This document shows, piece after piece, positions 10,730-20,029 of a DNA stretch of 64,000 nucleotides. Where the stretch lies: NCBI GenBank assembly GCA_014529385.2, contig CM043952.1, positions 56,148,619 to 56,212,618 on the forward strand, read 5' to 3'. The position numbers and the translations under genes are program-made. This DNA is from Adiantum capillus-veneris. Lineage: Eukaryota; Streptophyta; Polypodiopsida; Polypodiales; Pteridaceae. Under the pieces are notes generated by a model that saw only the letters and a program-made list of their open reading frames with translations, did not search any database and was not told where the DNA came from. Within the stretch, counting starts at the first letter, position 1. Every line of letters starts with the position of its first letter.

Positions 10730-11742
10730 TCTATAAGGAAGTTAACTTGTTCACCTCTGAGAGATCCTGGCGTATGAATGACTGCGTATTGCTCGCAACC
10801 ATTGGGATTGTCAATTGCAGCATGCAGGGTTGCTCTCTCCACTGCTTCGTCACCCACAGTTGGTTGAACTACTGCGGCATTCACTCTGGCAGTAGCTCCA
10901 CGCCCTCGCCCTCTGTTCATTCTTCCGCGTCCTCCTCTTCCATTAGCTTGGCCACGCCCACGGGTATTCAAGGGTATGGCATTGGCGTTGGTTGCATGAA
11001 TGTTCCTCGGGCAATTGGATCTGTAGTGTCCATGCTCGCCGCAACCATAGCATCGAGCATCAGGGAACTCCATGGTTGTGGTGGTAGCCACAATAGGGCG
11101 CTGGTTATAGGTTTGGTTGGCTGGTCTGTTGTCCCAAGCAGTGTTCCTTGCCCTCTTTGACCAATGATTCCTCCTGTTCAGATTAGCCTTTTGTACTTCG
11201 AGAGCTAGAGGTTTAGCCCTCAACAAGGCATCATGTAGCGTTGACGGCCTGAGAGCCTCCAGCCGAGTGTTCAAGGGATCGATTAGTCCTTGACAGAACC
11301 TTGCCACCTGTTGTTCCAAGGTCATCTTCGGAGCATATCTCCGAAGAGTGACAAACTTTGCATAGTATTCTTCGACCGATGAATTCAGCTGCCGAAGTGA
11401 AAAGAATTCATTCATTCTCAAGGTCCTATAGGCAGGTGGTAAATAACGTCCCATTATCGCAGCTTTGATGTCTTCCCAGGACTGGGAAGATCCCTTAATA
11501 TCCATGTCCCTGCAATGTTGCTTCCACCATATCTTGGCATCGCCAGTCACGCGGAACATCGCAAGCATGGTTTGATTTACGGGTTGGGTTCCCGCAGCTT
11601 CAAAGTAATCGTCCATGGCTTCCATCCACACTTCCGCATCTCTCTCCACATTTGCCCCCTCGCCCTTAAAGATCGGAGGTTGGGCTTGCTTAAGGAGGAG
11701 CTTCTTCTCTTGCGCTGCCGAGTACAGAGCAACAGGCGGTAC
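10690..11742 (-). CDS. gag: Chromovirus Gag, main exon
   Basis: Structural protein of the virus-like particle. The frame contains the Gypsy gag core (PPIFKGEGANVERD, then WMEAMDDYFEAAG, VEEYYAKFVTLRRY and VARFCQGL) and a CX2CX4HX4C zinc knuckle, CYGCGEHGHYRSNC, followed by an RG-rich tail. The first in-frame ATG after the last stop is at 11649 (MERDAEVW), but the conserved gag sequence starts about 30 codons earlier, and the only ATG ahead of it (11746-11748) is followed at once by TAG (11743-11745). That TAG also looks like a splice acceptor, so I start the exon at 11742; see the exon at 13659-13799. The frame closes at 10690 in the protease region because of an indel. Confidence 0.85.
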   Translation of the reverse strand, partial: VPPVALYSAAQEKKLLLKQAQPPIFKGEGANVERDAEVWMEAMDDYFEAAGTQPVNQTMLAMFRVTGDAKIWWKQHCRDMDIKGSSQSWEDIKAAIMGRYLPPAYRTLRMNEFFSLRQLNSSVEEYYAKFVTLRRYAPKMTLEQQVARFCQGLIDPLNTRLEALRPSTLHDALLRAKPLALEVQKANLNRRNHWSKRARNTAWDNRPANQTYNQRPIVATTTTMEFPDARCYGCGEHGHYRSNCPRNIHATNANAIPLNTRGRGQANGRGGRGRMNRGRGRGATARVNAAVVQPTVGDEAVERATLHAAIDNPNGCEQYAVIHTPGSLRGEQVNFLIDCGILFHFFHPDA

Positions 11743-12212
11743 CTACATGGGTTATACGAAATTCTTGCTACCATTACTTGAATTTCAAGAGACACGAGAC
11801 TTTAGTAAAATTCAAAATTCCACTTTATCAAGAGACAGAGATTCAGAGACAAAAAGCACTTTATTGATGGAAATTTATTACAATCGAAACTCCTCAAGGT
11901 TTAGAATGACTGATGACCGCTTATTACATGGCTTTATGGATTTGCGTATAACATACGCCTAGGAAATGGTATTGACATGATGCACTACTTCATTCGTGTA
12001 ATAGTTCTTATACACATTCTTGAGGGGATAATAAACTAAGATATCGGGCCGGAGTTCCGCTTTCAGTAATCCAAGGTTTTGACTCGGTTTGCTGGGATCA
12101 CATTGGTGACCTTCTCCAAGAGCCAGTCATTGATGGTTTGGTTGGAGTTGCCCGAAACAGTCTGATCCAATCGTGTGGGCACCAAGTAGAATATCTCTAT
12201 TACTCTCAACTC

Positions 12213-12482
12213 TTATCCCCAACGTATCTTCTTCAAGTCGGTAGCCAGGCATCCTAGCTTCTGCGCATTGATGTAGTAGACCCCTCCTGGAAATGTCCAA
12301 TCAAGTTCCCATCCTTTGTCAATGCGAGTGGAGTGTGGCGTATAAGCCTTCAACAGTATCTCCATGACATCTCGCCTGAACTGGTAAACAGGGGATCTTC
12401 GAGCTTGCTCATAAATAAGCTCAAACACTTGGAACTTCCGATATTCGAGCATGGGATCTTCCTGCAACACCAATGCAAGGAA
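12213..12482 (-). CDS. Unrecognised open frame in the chromovirus leader
   Basis: Between the primer site and gag the minus strand is open for about 90 codons ending at 12213. The peptide looks protein-like (LEYRKFQVFELIYEQARRS, FRRDVMEILLKAY) and has a first ATG inside the motif DPMLEYRK. I do not recognise it. It could be an extra exon, a small upstream frame or a remnant of captured sequence. It lies inside the proposed intron. Confidence 0.35.
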   Translation of the reverse strand, partial: FLALVLQEDPMLEYRKFQVFELIYEQARRSPVYQFRRDVMEILLKAYTPHSTRIDKGWELDWTFPGGVYYINAQKLGCLATDLKKIRWG

Positions 12483-12566
12483 TTCGGATCAACTACCTAT
12501 ATACTTTCAGTTCCTTTTAAATGTTCAAACAATACGACTTCATTTTCCCAGCCTAACCTAGGCTTA

Positions 12567-12578
12567 GCTCTGATACCA
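12567..12578 (-). other. Chromovirus primer binding site (tRNA-iMet)
   Basis: The minus strand reads TGGTATCAGAGC, two bases inside the LTR end at 12581, as expected for initiator tRNA-Met priming. Confidence 0.9.
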
Positions 12579-13658
12579 GGTGTGAGGTCCCCACCCCGTC
12601 GTATCAAACAACGGATCTGATGGTAAACCTGGTGGCCACTAGACCTATAGAGGAAGCAAACAAAATAGTTCAGGGTTCAACTAGCGGACGATCTCTCATC
12701 ACAAAGTGAGTCGAGTTCGAGCCTACTAGCAACGAGATCTAGCTCCACCTCGCAGGGGAAGCGTACTTAACTATCTAGCGATCCTAAGACCCACCTTCCA
12801 AGAGGAGAGAAACCCCGAGTGCCTTTTTCCCCATGTTTCAGAGGCACGTACTCTCGAGAATTCCCCGCTCTAGGGGCAATGAGCATTACTAATATCGAGT
12901 AAGCACTATGGGGACAGAGAGTTCTCGACCAATTGGGACCACCCATCTCGTAGGCCTTGGCAACCTGAGCCAAGCCCCCACTTTCCACCCCCACACTCAC
13001 ACTTCCTCGTGTGACCTAATTACTACCGCAAAGGTTGTTCAACATAAATATTCCTTGTTTACTTTCGAATCACATGGTTCGTTAAAACAGCCCTTCAACC
13101 AGTATTGCAAACAACACCAAGACAGAATTCTAGTAAAAATTCTACTTAAACTTATTCATAAAAATTCCAATGTTCTGGAGGTACAACATCCCCCCTCCAG
13201 CGAGAGTTCACTCCTCCCGTTGTCGCCTAGCTGCCCATACAACTAGGTATGTCCACCGCATAGAAAGCACGTCATGGACACTCCCACCGCATAGAAAGCA
13301 AGACGTGGGTTCCCACCGCATAGAAAGCAAGTCGTGGGTATCCACCGCATAGAAAGCATGTCGTGGATTCAAGAGTCCTAACGAGGAACTCTGCCCCCTG
13401 TGATCAGTAGGGGGGTTAGGACTGATTCAACATTGGAAATAAAATGAACATGTCGAGCTAAATTTTCCCTAGCAAACATTCTTTCCTCTTGCAAACAGCA
13501 TACCCATCAATCATTTCTTTCCTACTTTATACTTAAATGTACTATGCATTCGATGCCGAGGTTTCTGTCGGATTTCTCCAACATGTTCGGGGATATGTTC
13601 ATTCCTAACTAATCGTATGCAATGTTAATTAAACAACTTGGATAAAAATATGATCTAC

Positions 13659-13799
13659 CTCTTCCACTTCTTCATCGATGGCCCGTGAGATGGCCGGTAT
13701 TGGCTCGTCCATGGGAGCCTTTCCCTTTCCGTTGACATTGCTCGTTCCTGCTTCGCGATCATGGGCACCACCGAAGCGCGTCCTCTTAACCGGGGCCAT
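13659..13799 (-). CDS. gag: Putative first exon of gag, inside the LTR
   Basis: On the minus strand an ATG at 13799 opens 47 codons beginning MAPVKRTRFGGAHDREAG and ending in an acidic stretch (IDEEVEE), then GTAGAT, a good splice donor. Short basic N-termini of this kind are common in plant Gypsy Gag proteins. Joined in phase to 11742 it would supply the start codon that the main gag exon lacks. The frame lies about 870 nt downstream of the LTR TATA box, so it would be transcribed. The 3' LTR copy (5910-5770) keeps the frame open, with one change noted (R to Q). If not spliced, the frame would close about nine codons later. Confidence 0.5.
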
Positions 13800-14693
13800 T
13801 TCTCACTACTTTAAATGATTAGCTTGGAGAAAGAGCTAAGGTTCACAAGCATCATAACAGTCCAATGGGTGGATTAGTGACATCAATTAATCCCTCTTAT
13901 ATGAGAGTCTAGATTTCTTTCATAAGCAATCATTAAGGATGGCACATAATCCTATGGGAACCGGCTCTAAGATAATTATTCGGCTTACATGATCAAGAAT
14001 AATTAGGATTTCACTATTGGAATTACCAGAGAATTGGATTAAGTATGATTAGACTATTTCCTAGCAATTAGATGATGCAGATTTACCCTATGCATATGTG
14101 TGAGAAAAAACCAATTCTTAGAGACTTAATGACGGATTAATTTCTCCTTAATTACGTCTTAATGTATAAGAGAAATGAATTCAATTAAGCTACAATGTTA
14201 ATGAGTGATTACAATAGTGATTCTCTTCAATCTGCACAAATACTAGCTTACCGATTAATTACTATGCTATCTAGAGAGAGAAGATTATGATAATTATGCT
14301 CTAATCATTAATTCGAGAGTGAAGAATGGCTGATAATTCAGCTATGGAATGATGATTACATAATAAGTACGAATAAGGAGAATTTAGAGAGTAGTCATAG
14401 AGATTTTCGACTAGGAATAGGCATAATAGACAAGGAATTTAGATGGTAGAGAAAAAGATTCACAGATGGCATTAATTAAACTGTCGTTACCGTGATTAAG
14501 AGCTGGTAATCTTCTCAATTTTCTGATCTAATCGAGCTTCTTGAGATGAAAATTCGGCGGCACCTCCCTCCTTGCTTCTTCTTCAATAGGTGTGTGATTC
14601 GGCAGCACCTCCCCAATGTGTGTGGGTGTGTGTGTATGCACTGTGTGTATGTGTGATCATAAGAGTGTGTGTGTGTGTGTGTGTATGCAGGTC

Positions 14694-14701
14694 TTTAAAT
14701 A
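14694..14701 (-). promoter_or_regulatory. TATA box of the chromovirus LTR promoter
   Basis: TATTTAAA on the minus strand, about 650 bp into the LTR, next to a GT-rich stretch. It would place the U3/R boundary near 14,665. The same box is at 6805-6812 in the 3' LTR. Confidence 0.55.
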
Positions 14702-15356
14702 GGCTCCTACAGGCTAAAAATCGATCTGGGTTGCTAAATGCATCTGGGAGCTTCTCCAGTTAAGCATGGCAAGTCCAGTTCTCTGCCCACCAAGTGTCAG
14801 GTTGGCTTGGTTAACTGGTTCTGAGACTGAGTTGCAGGCTTGGCAGCTTTCCCAAGACTCCCACAAAGCAAGAGGGCGCCCCCTAGCTGCTAAAGCTGAT
14901 CTGGAGTGGCCTGGGACCTGTTCCCACACAGTCCCGGGCCCCCGGTGCCTCCCCGGACAATTTTTAGGAAATTTGGTTCTAGGCTAAAACGGGTCATACG
15001 AATCGGATTTTGATGCCGTAAATTGCCATACGAAGCTCTAACTAAGGCGTACTGGCCCGAGTACCTGCCATATTTAGCAGCCCCCGAGGTCCGAAAATGC
15101 ATTTTTTTCAAATTCAGGGTACGGGTGCAGATTTTCGAGACGGTCAAGACTGGACGGGTCGGATGACCAAAAACTTACTATTTTTGGAAATTTTTCACAA
15201 AAATTATTTTAATTCACATTTTGAAGCGTTATAACATTCTAAACATCATGGCACTGACAGAATCTGAAAAACTGCTAAAAATAGTAACTTATTCCATTGT
15301 ATTCATTTCGTGATACAAGGGTGTTCTTGTGATCGGGTCAGAGACCTTACAGAAGT

Positions 15357-15705
15357 GCAGGACTATCTAAGTTTTTACCTCCAAAGCATAGGTCAATCTT
15401 GAAAAATCTAATTTTCCATGTTCTCAAGACCCACTTGCATACTTTCCCTGTGAGGCCTTTTATAGTTGGGCAGTCCATGAACAGGTGGGCCAGATCTTCA
15501 CTAGTCAACCTGCACCCCAAGCATCGATCTGACCCAATCCCTCTCTCTTGAGTCTTCACCCCCGTCTGTAGAGTACCCCAAGTAACCTTCCACAAGAAAA
15601 CCTTCATGCATCGTGGAACCTTTGGCTTCCATAAGTTCTCCATTACATGCTCCCACCTTTCCCCGGATGGCCAAGGTTTGCCCCATGCTATTCCTAAAGA
15701 GGGCT
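15357..15705 (-). pseudogene. LINE ORF2 remnant with RT zinc-binding domain (proximal piece)
   Basis: The minus strand encodes a zf-RVT domain typical of plant LINE ORF2: WEHVMENLWKPKVPRCMKVF, LWKVTWGTLQTG and then CLGCRLTSEDLAHLFMDCP, which holds the conserved cysteines and histidine. It is truncated upstream, since the frame meets a TAA a few codons before the motif SLGIAWGKPWPSG, and it is interrupted downstream by the chromovirus. The end of the same ORF continues at 4691 and below. No RT catalytic domain remains. Confidence 0.75.
15666..15684. repeat. 19-bp direct repeat, right copy
   Basis: GATGGCCAAGGTTTGCCCC, identical to 4460-4478. See the left copy for the two explanations. Confidence 0.6.
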
Positions 15706-16740
15706 TTTAGAAGCTTTGAAAAAAAAGAAGGAAAGGGGAGAGCCAGCATTTTTGGAAAAGGAGGCTTCTTTTTGCTTGGGGAGAAGGAAGAGGAGAATTG
15801 AGAAAAGGGGGAAGCTTCGTGGCTCGACGGTCTAAGCAGCCACACGATGGTGAAGCATCGTCCGTGAAACAGCTCAAAAGGGCGAACGCTTTGCAGAAGA
15901 AGGAGCCAATGAGGGCTGCCAAGAGGAGAAGCATATGCCGAAGTGAAGCCAACATTGTATTTTCCGTTGAGGTGTGTGCCAACGGAGTCAAGCTTCGAGG
16001 TAGATGTGTGCCCCTCTGTACGGATTGGTGATGGCCATGGTGCGACCTAGAGTAAGCCATATGGATTTTGTACATGGTGTTTTTCTTTGAAGGAGAAGCT
16101 TTCATTGCCAATTTTTGGTGTCCACGCACCACCAGAACAAATCACCCACGAGCAAATCAAAAGCCGAAAAGCAAAGCCGAAAAATTGTACGGCACACCGA
16201 GCAAACATCGCAAGCCGAAAATCACATTGGGCAAACTGCTCAAAAGCGAATCAGAGATCAGCCGAAAAAAACGAACAAAAAGACCAACTCCAAGCAGCAG
16301 CGAAGTGTCAGGCAAATAAATTTCAAAAAAAATCTCTTCCCCCCTACCCCCTTTCTCCTTTGCTTGTGTCTAGGGTGTGCGGTGCCGGTGTGTGTGAGCA
16401 TGTCCCGGCCCCGGTCCCCTGTGCATGTGAGAGAGAAAGAGAGAGAAGTGTTGAGTTGTGGAAGTGCGAGAAGCGGGCAAGATTGGTGTGATCGCTGTCT
16501 GAGGATTGTGCAAAGCGTTTGTGCGTTGGGTGAAGTACAGGCGAGGCCTTGCTAGTGTAAATTGTTAAATTTGAAGGTGTTTTCAAGAGGACAGGGTTGA
16601 TGTGAATGGTCTGAGCTATATAGGGGAAGCTCTTTGTGTGTTGGGTGTGCTCCCCATTCCCCCTCTCCAACGTAGTCCCCTGTTTTAAATTATTTTGACC
16701 GCCTACATGTCAAAGAAGTCTTTTTGTCATCTTTTTTTAG
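15706..16740. other. Anonymous sequence
   Basis: Several overlapping open frames of up to about 145 codons occur on both strands, but none shows a recognisable domain. GCCGAAAA occurs four times between 16163 and 16268. No transposon ends were found. Confidence 0.45.
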
Positions 16741-17667
16741 CATAGTAGATGCTACCAAACACCATATTGTAAGGTGTTGTTCCAATGCAATTCTTGTAGG
16801 CCACTCTATATGCCATAAAGCATAATGTAACTTCTAGTCCCAATCCGTTTGTAAATTCACCACAATTTTTGTCAATACTGTGCAAAGTGTTTTATTAGCA
16901 GCTTCAGCCTGTCCATTGACTTGCGGATGATATGGGGTAGACTTCTTATGAATAATCATGAATTACTCAAGGAGATTTTCAATAACTTTGTTTATGAAAT
17001 GTGTGCCTTTATCAATGACAGTTTCTATGGGTAATCCATATCTTACAAAGACATTGTCATATAGAAAATGTGCAGTGGTTTTGGCATCTGCCTTTTGTGT
17101 GGCTTTTTCTTCAGCTCATTTTATGAGATAGTCCATGGCGATGATGATATATTGGGCATGGGATTTGAAAGCGGGAGGTGAGATTGGTCCCACAAAATCT
17201 AGACCCCACTTAGCAAATTCCCTTGCTCCCATCATTGGCCGTAGTGGCATCTCATCTCTCTTTATAGGTACCTTGGTACACTGACACTCATCACATTGCA
17301 TAACATATTCTTCCACATTTATGTGCAATGTAGGCCAACATATTCTTGTAGTCAAGACAATCTTAGTTGCTTATCTCCTCAGAAATGGCCCCCCAATAAT
17401 TCCTCCATGTGCTTGCTCCAAGATAGGCAGATATGTATTTTCTATTGCACATATTTTGAGTTGGGTATCCTTCCCTCTCTTGTAAAGTTGATTTTTAATG
17501 AACGTGAAGTCTTGAGCTTCCAATTCAATGGATCTTTGTCTGGCTTGCATTACATTTTCAGGGAACGTCCTTGTTGTTAGGTAATCAACCATACATTGAA
17601 TCCATTGAGGTGTAATTGTTATCGAAAACAATGTGGCATATTCCACAAGTGGACTATTCCTACACGT
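16741..17667 (-). pseudogene. Old Gypsy (Gypsy-X) integrase remnant, distal piece
   Basis: The minus strand keeps the integrase region of a non-chromoviral Gypsy element. From right to left: TPQWIQCMVDYLTTRTFPEN, a zinc-finger module (LEQAHGG, CDECQCTKVP), the core start KWGLDFVGPISP, then DKGTHFIN-like and YHPQVNGQAEAANK (the E region), and a tail resembling TPYNMVFG near 16760. Frames change and stops interrupt throughout. The piece ends at 17668 where the 20-kb element begins, and its upstream part continues at 37868. No LTR of this element was recognised. Confidence 0.75.
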
Positions 17668-17672
17668 AGCAC

Positions 17673-17908
17673 TGTGCACGTATGTCGCACGTGTCAATGC
17701 AAGGAACTTGCCTATACACTGTGTGCGAGCCACAAATGGCTCCAAGCACACAACAAGCCTAAACTAGTAAGCTCAAAGATGGCGATCGTGTGTCACTCAT
17801 CGCTCTACGCTTGCTGTCGTGGAGGATTCCTTATCGCGAAGAAGAGGGAGACGCCGCTACGCCGCACTCAACCGCCTTGCTGCCATCGTGTCGCCCCAAT
17901 GCTTGATC

Positions 17909-17946
<38 letters not shown>

Positions 17947-18267
17947 GCATACACACACACACACACACACAAGGAGATGAAAGAAGAAGATGGAGATGGA
18001 GGAAGAGCACTCTTCAATTGCAAAAATGAGAGAATCAATGAATTTTAGGTTTAGTTGACTTTTATATGAGCTCGCCCCATTCACACTTGGGTGCCCATGC
18101 TTAGCCAACTAATCCCTTGAATGTTCCAGTTTTAAAGTGCACCTCTCATCGGCGATCACTCTTAACCATTCCTATTGGACCGACAAGCCCGGTACCTGAC
18201 TCTACCAAGTAAATAATACAACGTCTGTCGTAGGTGATAGGGTGTCCGTGAGCCGTGAGGGTTAACA
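17673..18267 (-). repeat. 3' LTR of the 20-kb element
   Basis: 595 bp, starting TGTTAACCCTCACGG at 18267 and ending CACA at 17673 on the minus strand. It contains (CT)n at about 17909-17943 and (AC)n at about 17950-17970, and a TATATAAAAG-like box near 18058-18068 on the minus strand. Confidence 0.9.
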
Positions 18268-18280
18268 TGCCCCCCTTCCT
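18268..18280 (-). other. Polypurine tract of the 20-kb element
   Basis: Immediately inside the 3' LTR the minus strand reads AGGAAGGGGGGCA, a clear polypurine tract. Confidence 0.8.
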
Positions 18281-20000
18281 GATGCAGATTCCATCCTCGA
18301 AAGCTATCGAGTTGAAGCTCGTTCGTTCAGGTGGAAGAGAATTTGAGATGAATGTCCTTAGCCTTCTTTAGTCACTGCAAAATCAAACAACATTGGCACA
18401 TTAATTGCATTCTTATATACAATAAAAAATCATATACAATTGTAGGCAGACAATTTGATTGGTAACAAAATTTTAAACCATTTGTCAGCAATAAACATTA
18501 AATTTCAATATAATCAAACGTATAAATAGTTGTAAAGATAAAAATTTAAACAAGTTTGGGGTCGCTAATTTAACGGTCGAAAGGCACTAAATATCGACTA
18601 TTAATACCATGGGCAAGCTTCTCACTTTTCTCTGGTCATTAAGTTGTTTAATTGCGAGAGCCAAGTATTTCATGTCCGAGGGCTGACTAGAGGCTATACC
18701 TAGAAGACTTTGTAGTTAAGCTACAATAAAAGGAATTTCTCATGAAATCATTGCCTGACTGGTTACCTTTTCTTTGACCCCCCAAAGTCTTTTCAGAGTG
18801 ATTCAATTTTGATGTGTGTGCTTATTTTGTATGCCTTGGGTTTTTTGCTTTTCAAGGAAAAGCGCCCAAACTAGGAACCTCTAGGGCTCTAGTACCATAG
18901 GCAATGCATGTGAGTGGAGTACCAAATCAAGCTGAGATTTCTCTTCCAGCTTAAGATTTTACATTGTGGCACTTTGATTTTTTTTTTTTTTGTTCGTTTT
19001 CAACATTTTAATTTTGTAACTTTGGGGGGTCATATAACGTTGTTACCCTCCCCAGGCTCATCACACTAGTAAACTCCCTTTATAATACTTAAGCTAAAGG
19101 TCAATAGGGACTAAGCCCACTAGAAAGCCCTAGTAAATTTCACACAATGCTGCCTAAATTGGATTAAGAACCTAAGTAACCATTGATAATTAGGAGGGCA
19201 TTCCCCATGGTATTAAGAGAAGATTTGTAACGCCTAGCTTGGTCAAACTAGCTTAGTCCGACTGCTTGATTTTCAAACCTAGACAAGTGATTATGACAAA
19301 AAATTACATTGAATTTAATGTTTGATACTAAGCAAATGTGCTGGATATTATGCTACCAATCATAATTAAAGCAAACAAACATGGATGAAAAAAGATAAGG
19401 GGCAATGCTAATGGACAAGAAACACCTATTTGTGTTGATGGTCGCGCTTGATTTGAAGTGTGAATGAGCTAAAGATTCCATGAAGGTCCAAATTCTAACA
19501 ACAACAACACGTTCCTGTACACACGAGGAAACGCAAAGAATACCTCTAGGAGGCACATCAGTGGGAAGAAAGAACTTTTCTAATCACTCAACTCTAAAAC
19601 AGAAACACTCCTATCGTACTAGTCCTACCTACCCTCCATCACTCGAGTGATGAGGATCAAAGTTGTTTGATGACATAGGTTTCTATTTCAGTGTATCAAA
19701 TGTGAATGTGTAGGTCTGGGTCAATGTTTTGACTTTTATTGTGCATAGTCGTTTGCTAATTGCTCTTGCTCTTTATTATTTTTCTTTTTTGTGAGTGTAA
19801 GGCTTTATATATACATTCCCTAAGATTGGGAGATTGAGAAGTCACGGAGGAAGGTTGAGAGGGGAGTGAGTGAATGATGACTGTCAGCAAACGCTCCCCC
19901 CTTCCTTTGGTAGATCATACTGTTTAAAACGTGCTTGTCACCCTTTGAAACCAGTTGTTCCAGTTGGTAATAGGTGGGGATTTTTGCCATTAGTTTTCTT
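18281..20000. other. 3' non-coding part of the 20-kb element
   Basis: No open frame with recognisable motifs on either strand. This is where RT, RNase H and integrase would be expected in an autonomous relative, and none of their motifs is visible. Confidence 0.6.
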
Positions 20001-20029
20001 TTACCTTAGGTGCCTCATCGATTTGCAAG

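Larger units (their letters stand above)
11743..13658 (-). other. Putative intron joining LTR exon to gag
   Basis: Proposed intron of 1,916 nt. The donor on the minus strand is GAG|GTAGAT (break between 13659 and 13658) and the acceptor is CCCATGTAG|GTACCG (break between 11743 and 11742). Both flanking exons are in phase 0. It would remove the rest of the 5' LTR, the primer site and the leader. This is an inference from sequence only. Confidence 0.45.
4692..15351 (-). mobile_element. Complete chromovirus (Ty3/Gypsy) with 5-bp target duplication
   Basis: A 10,660-bp LTR retrotransposon on the minus strand. Two LTRs of equal length (4692-7462 and 12581-15351, 2,771 bp each) flank primer site, leader, gag, protease, RT, RNase H, integrase and a C-terminal chromodomain. 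The target duplication is GAAGT (4687-4691 and 15352-15356). By eye the LTRs differ at roughly two dozen positions (about 1%), mostly transitions, so the insertion is young. The pol frame is uninterrupted; the protease segment is out of frame. The element sits inside a LINE remnant. In the left LTR the terminal CA reads GA on the minus strand. Confidence 0.95.
12581..15351 (-). repeat. Chromovirus 5' LTR
   Basis: The 2,771-bp partner of 4692-7462, starting TGTAAGG at 15351 and ending CA at 12581 on the minus strand. It contains the TATA box at 14694-14701, the putative first gag exon at 13659-13799 and the four-unit tandem array at 13252-13366. Confidence 0.95.

Noticed and set aside
15347-15845. 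Two overlapping minus-strand frames as separate genes
   Set aside because: One is the LINE zinc-binding domain; the other overlaps it in a different frame and has no motif, so it is a shadow.
16087-16670. Several 108-146 codon frames on both strands near 16.1-16.7 kb
   Set aside because: They overlap each other in different frames, are lysine/serine-rich from low-complexity DNA, and show no domain.
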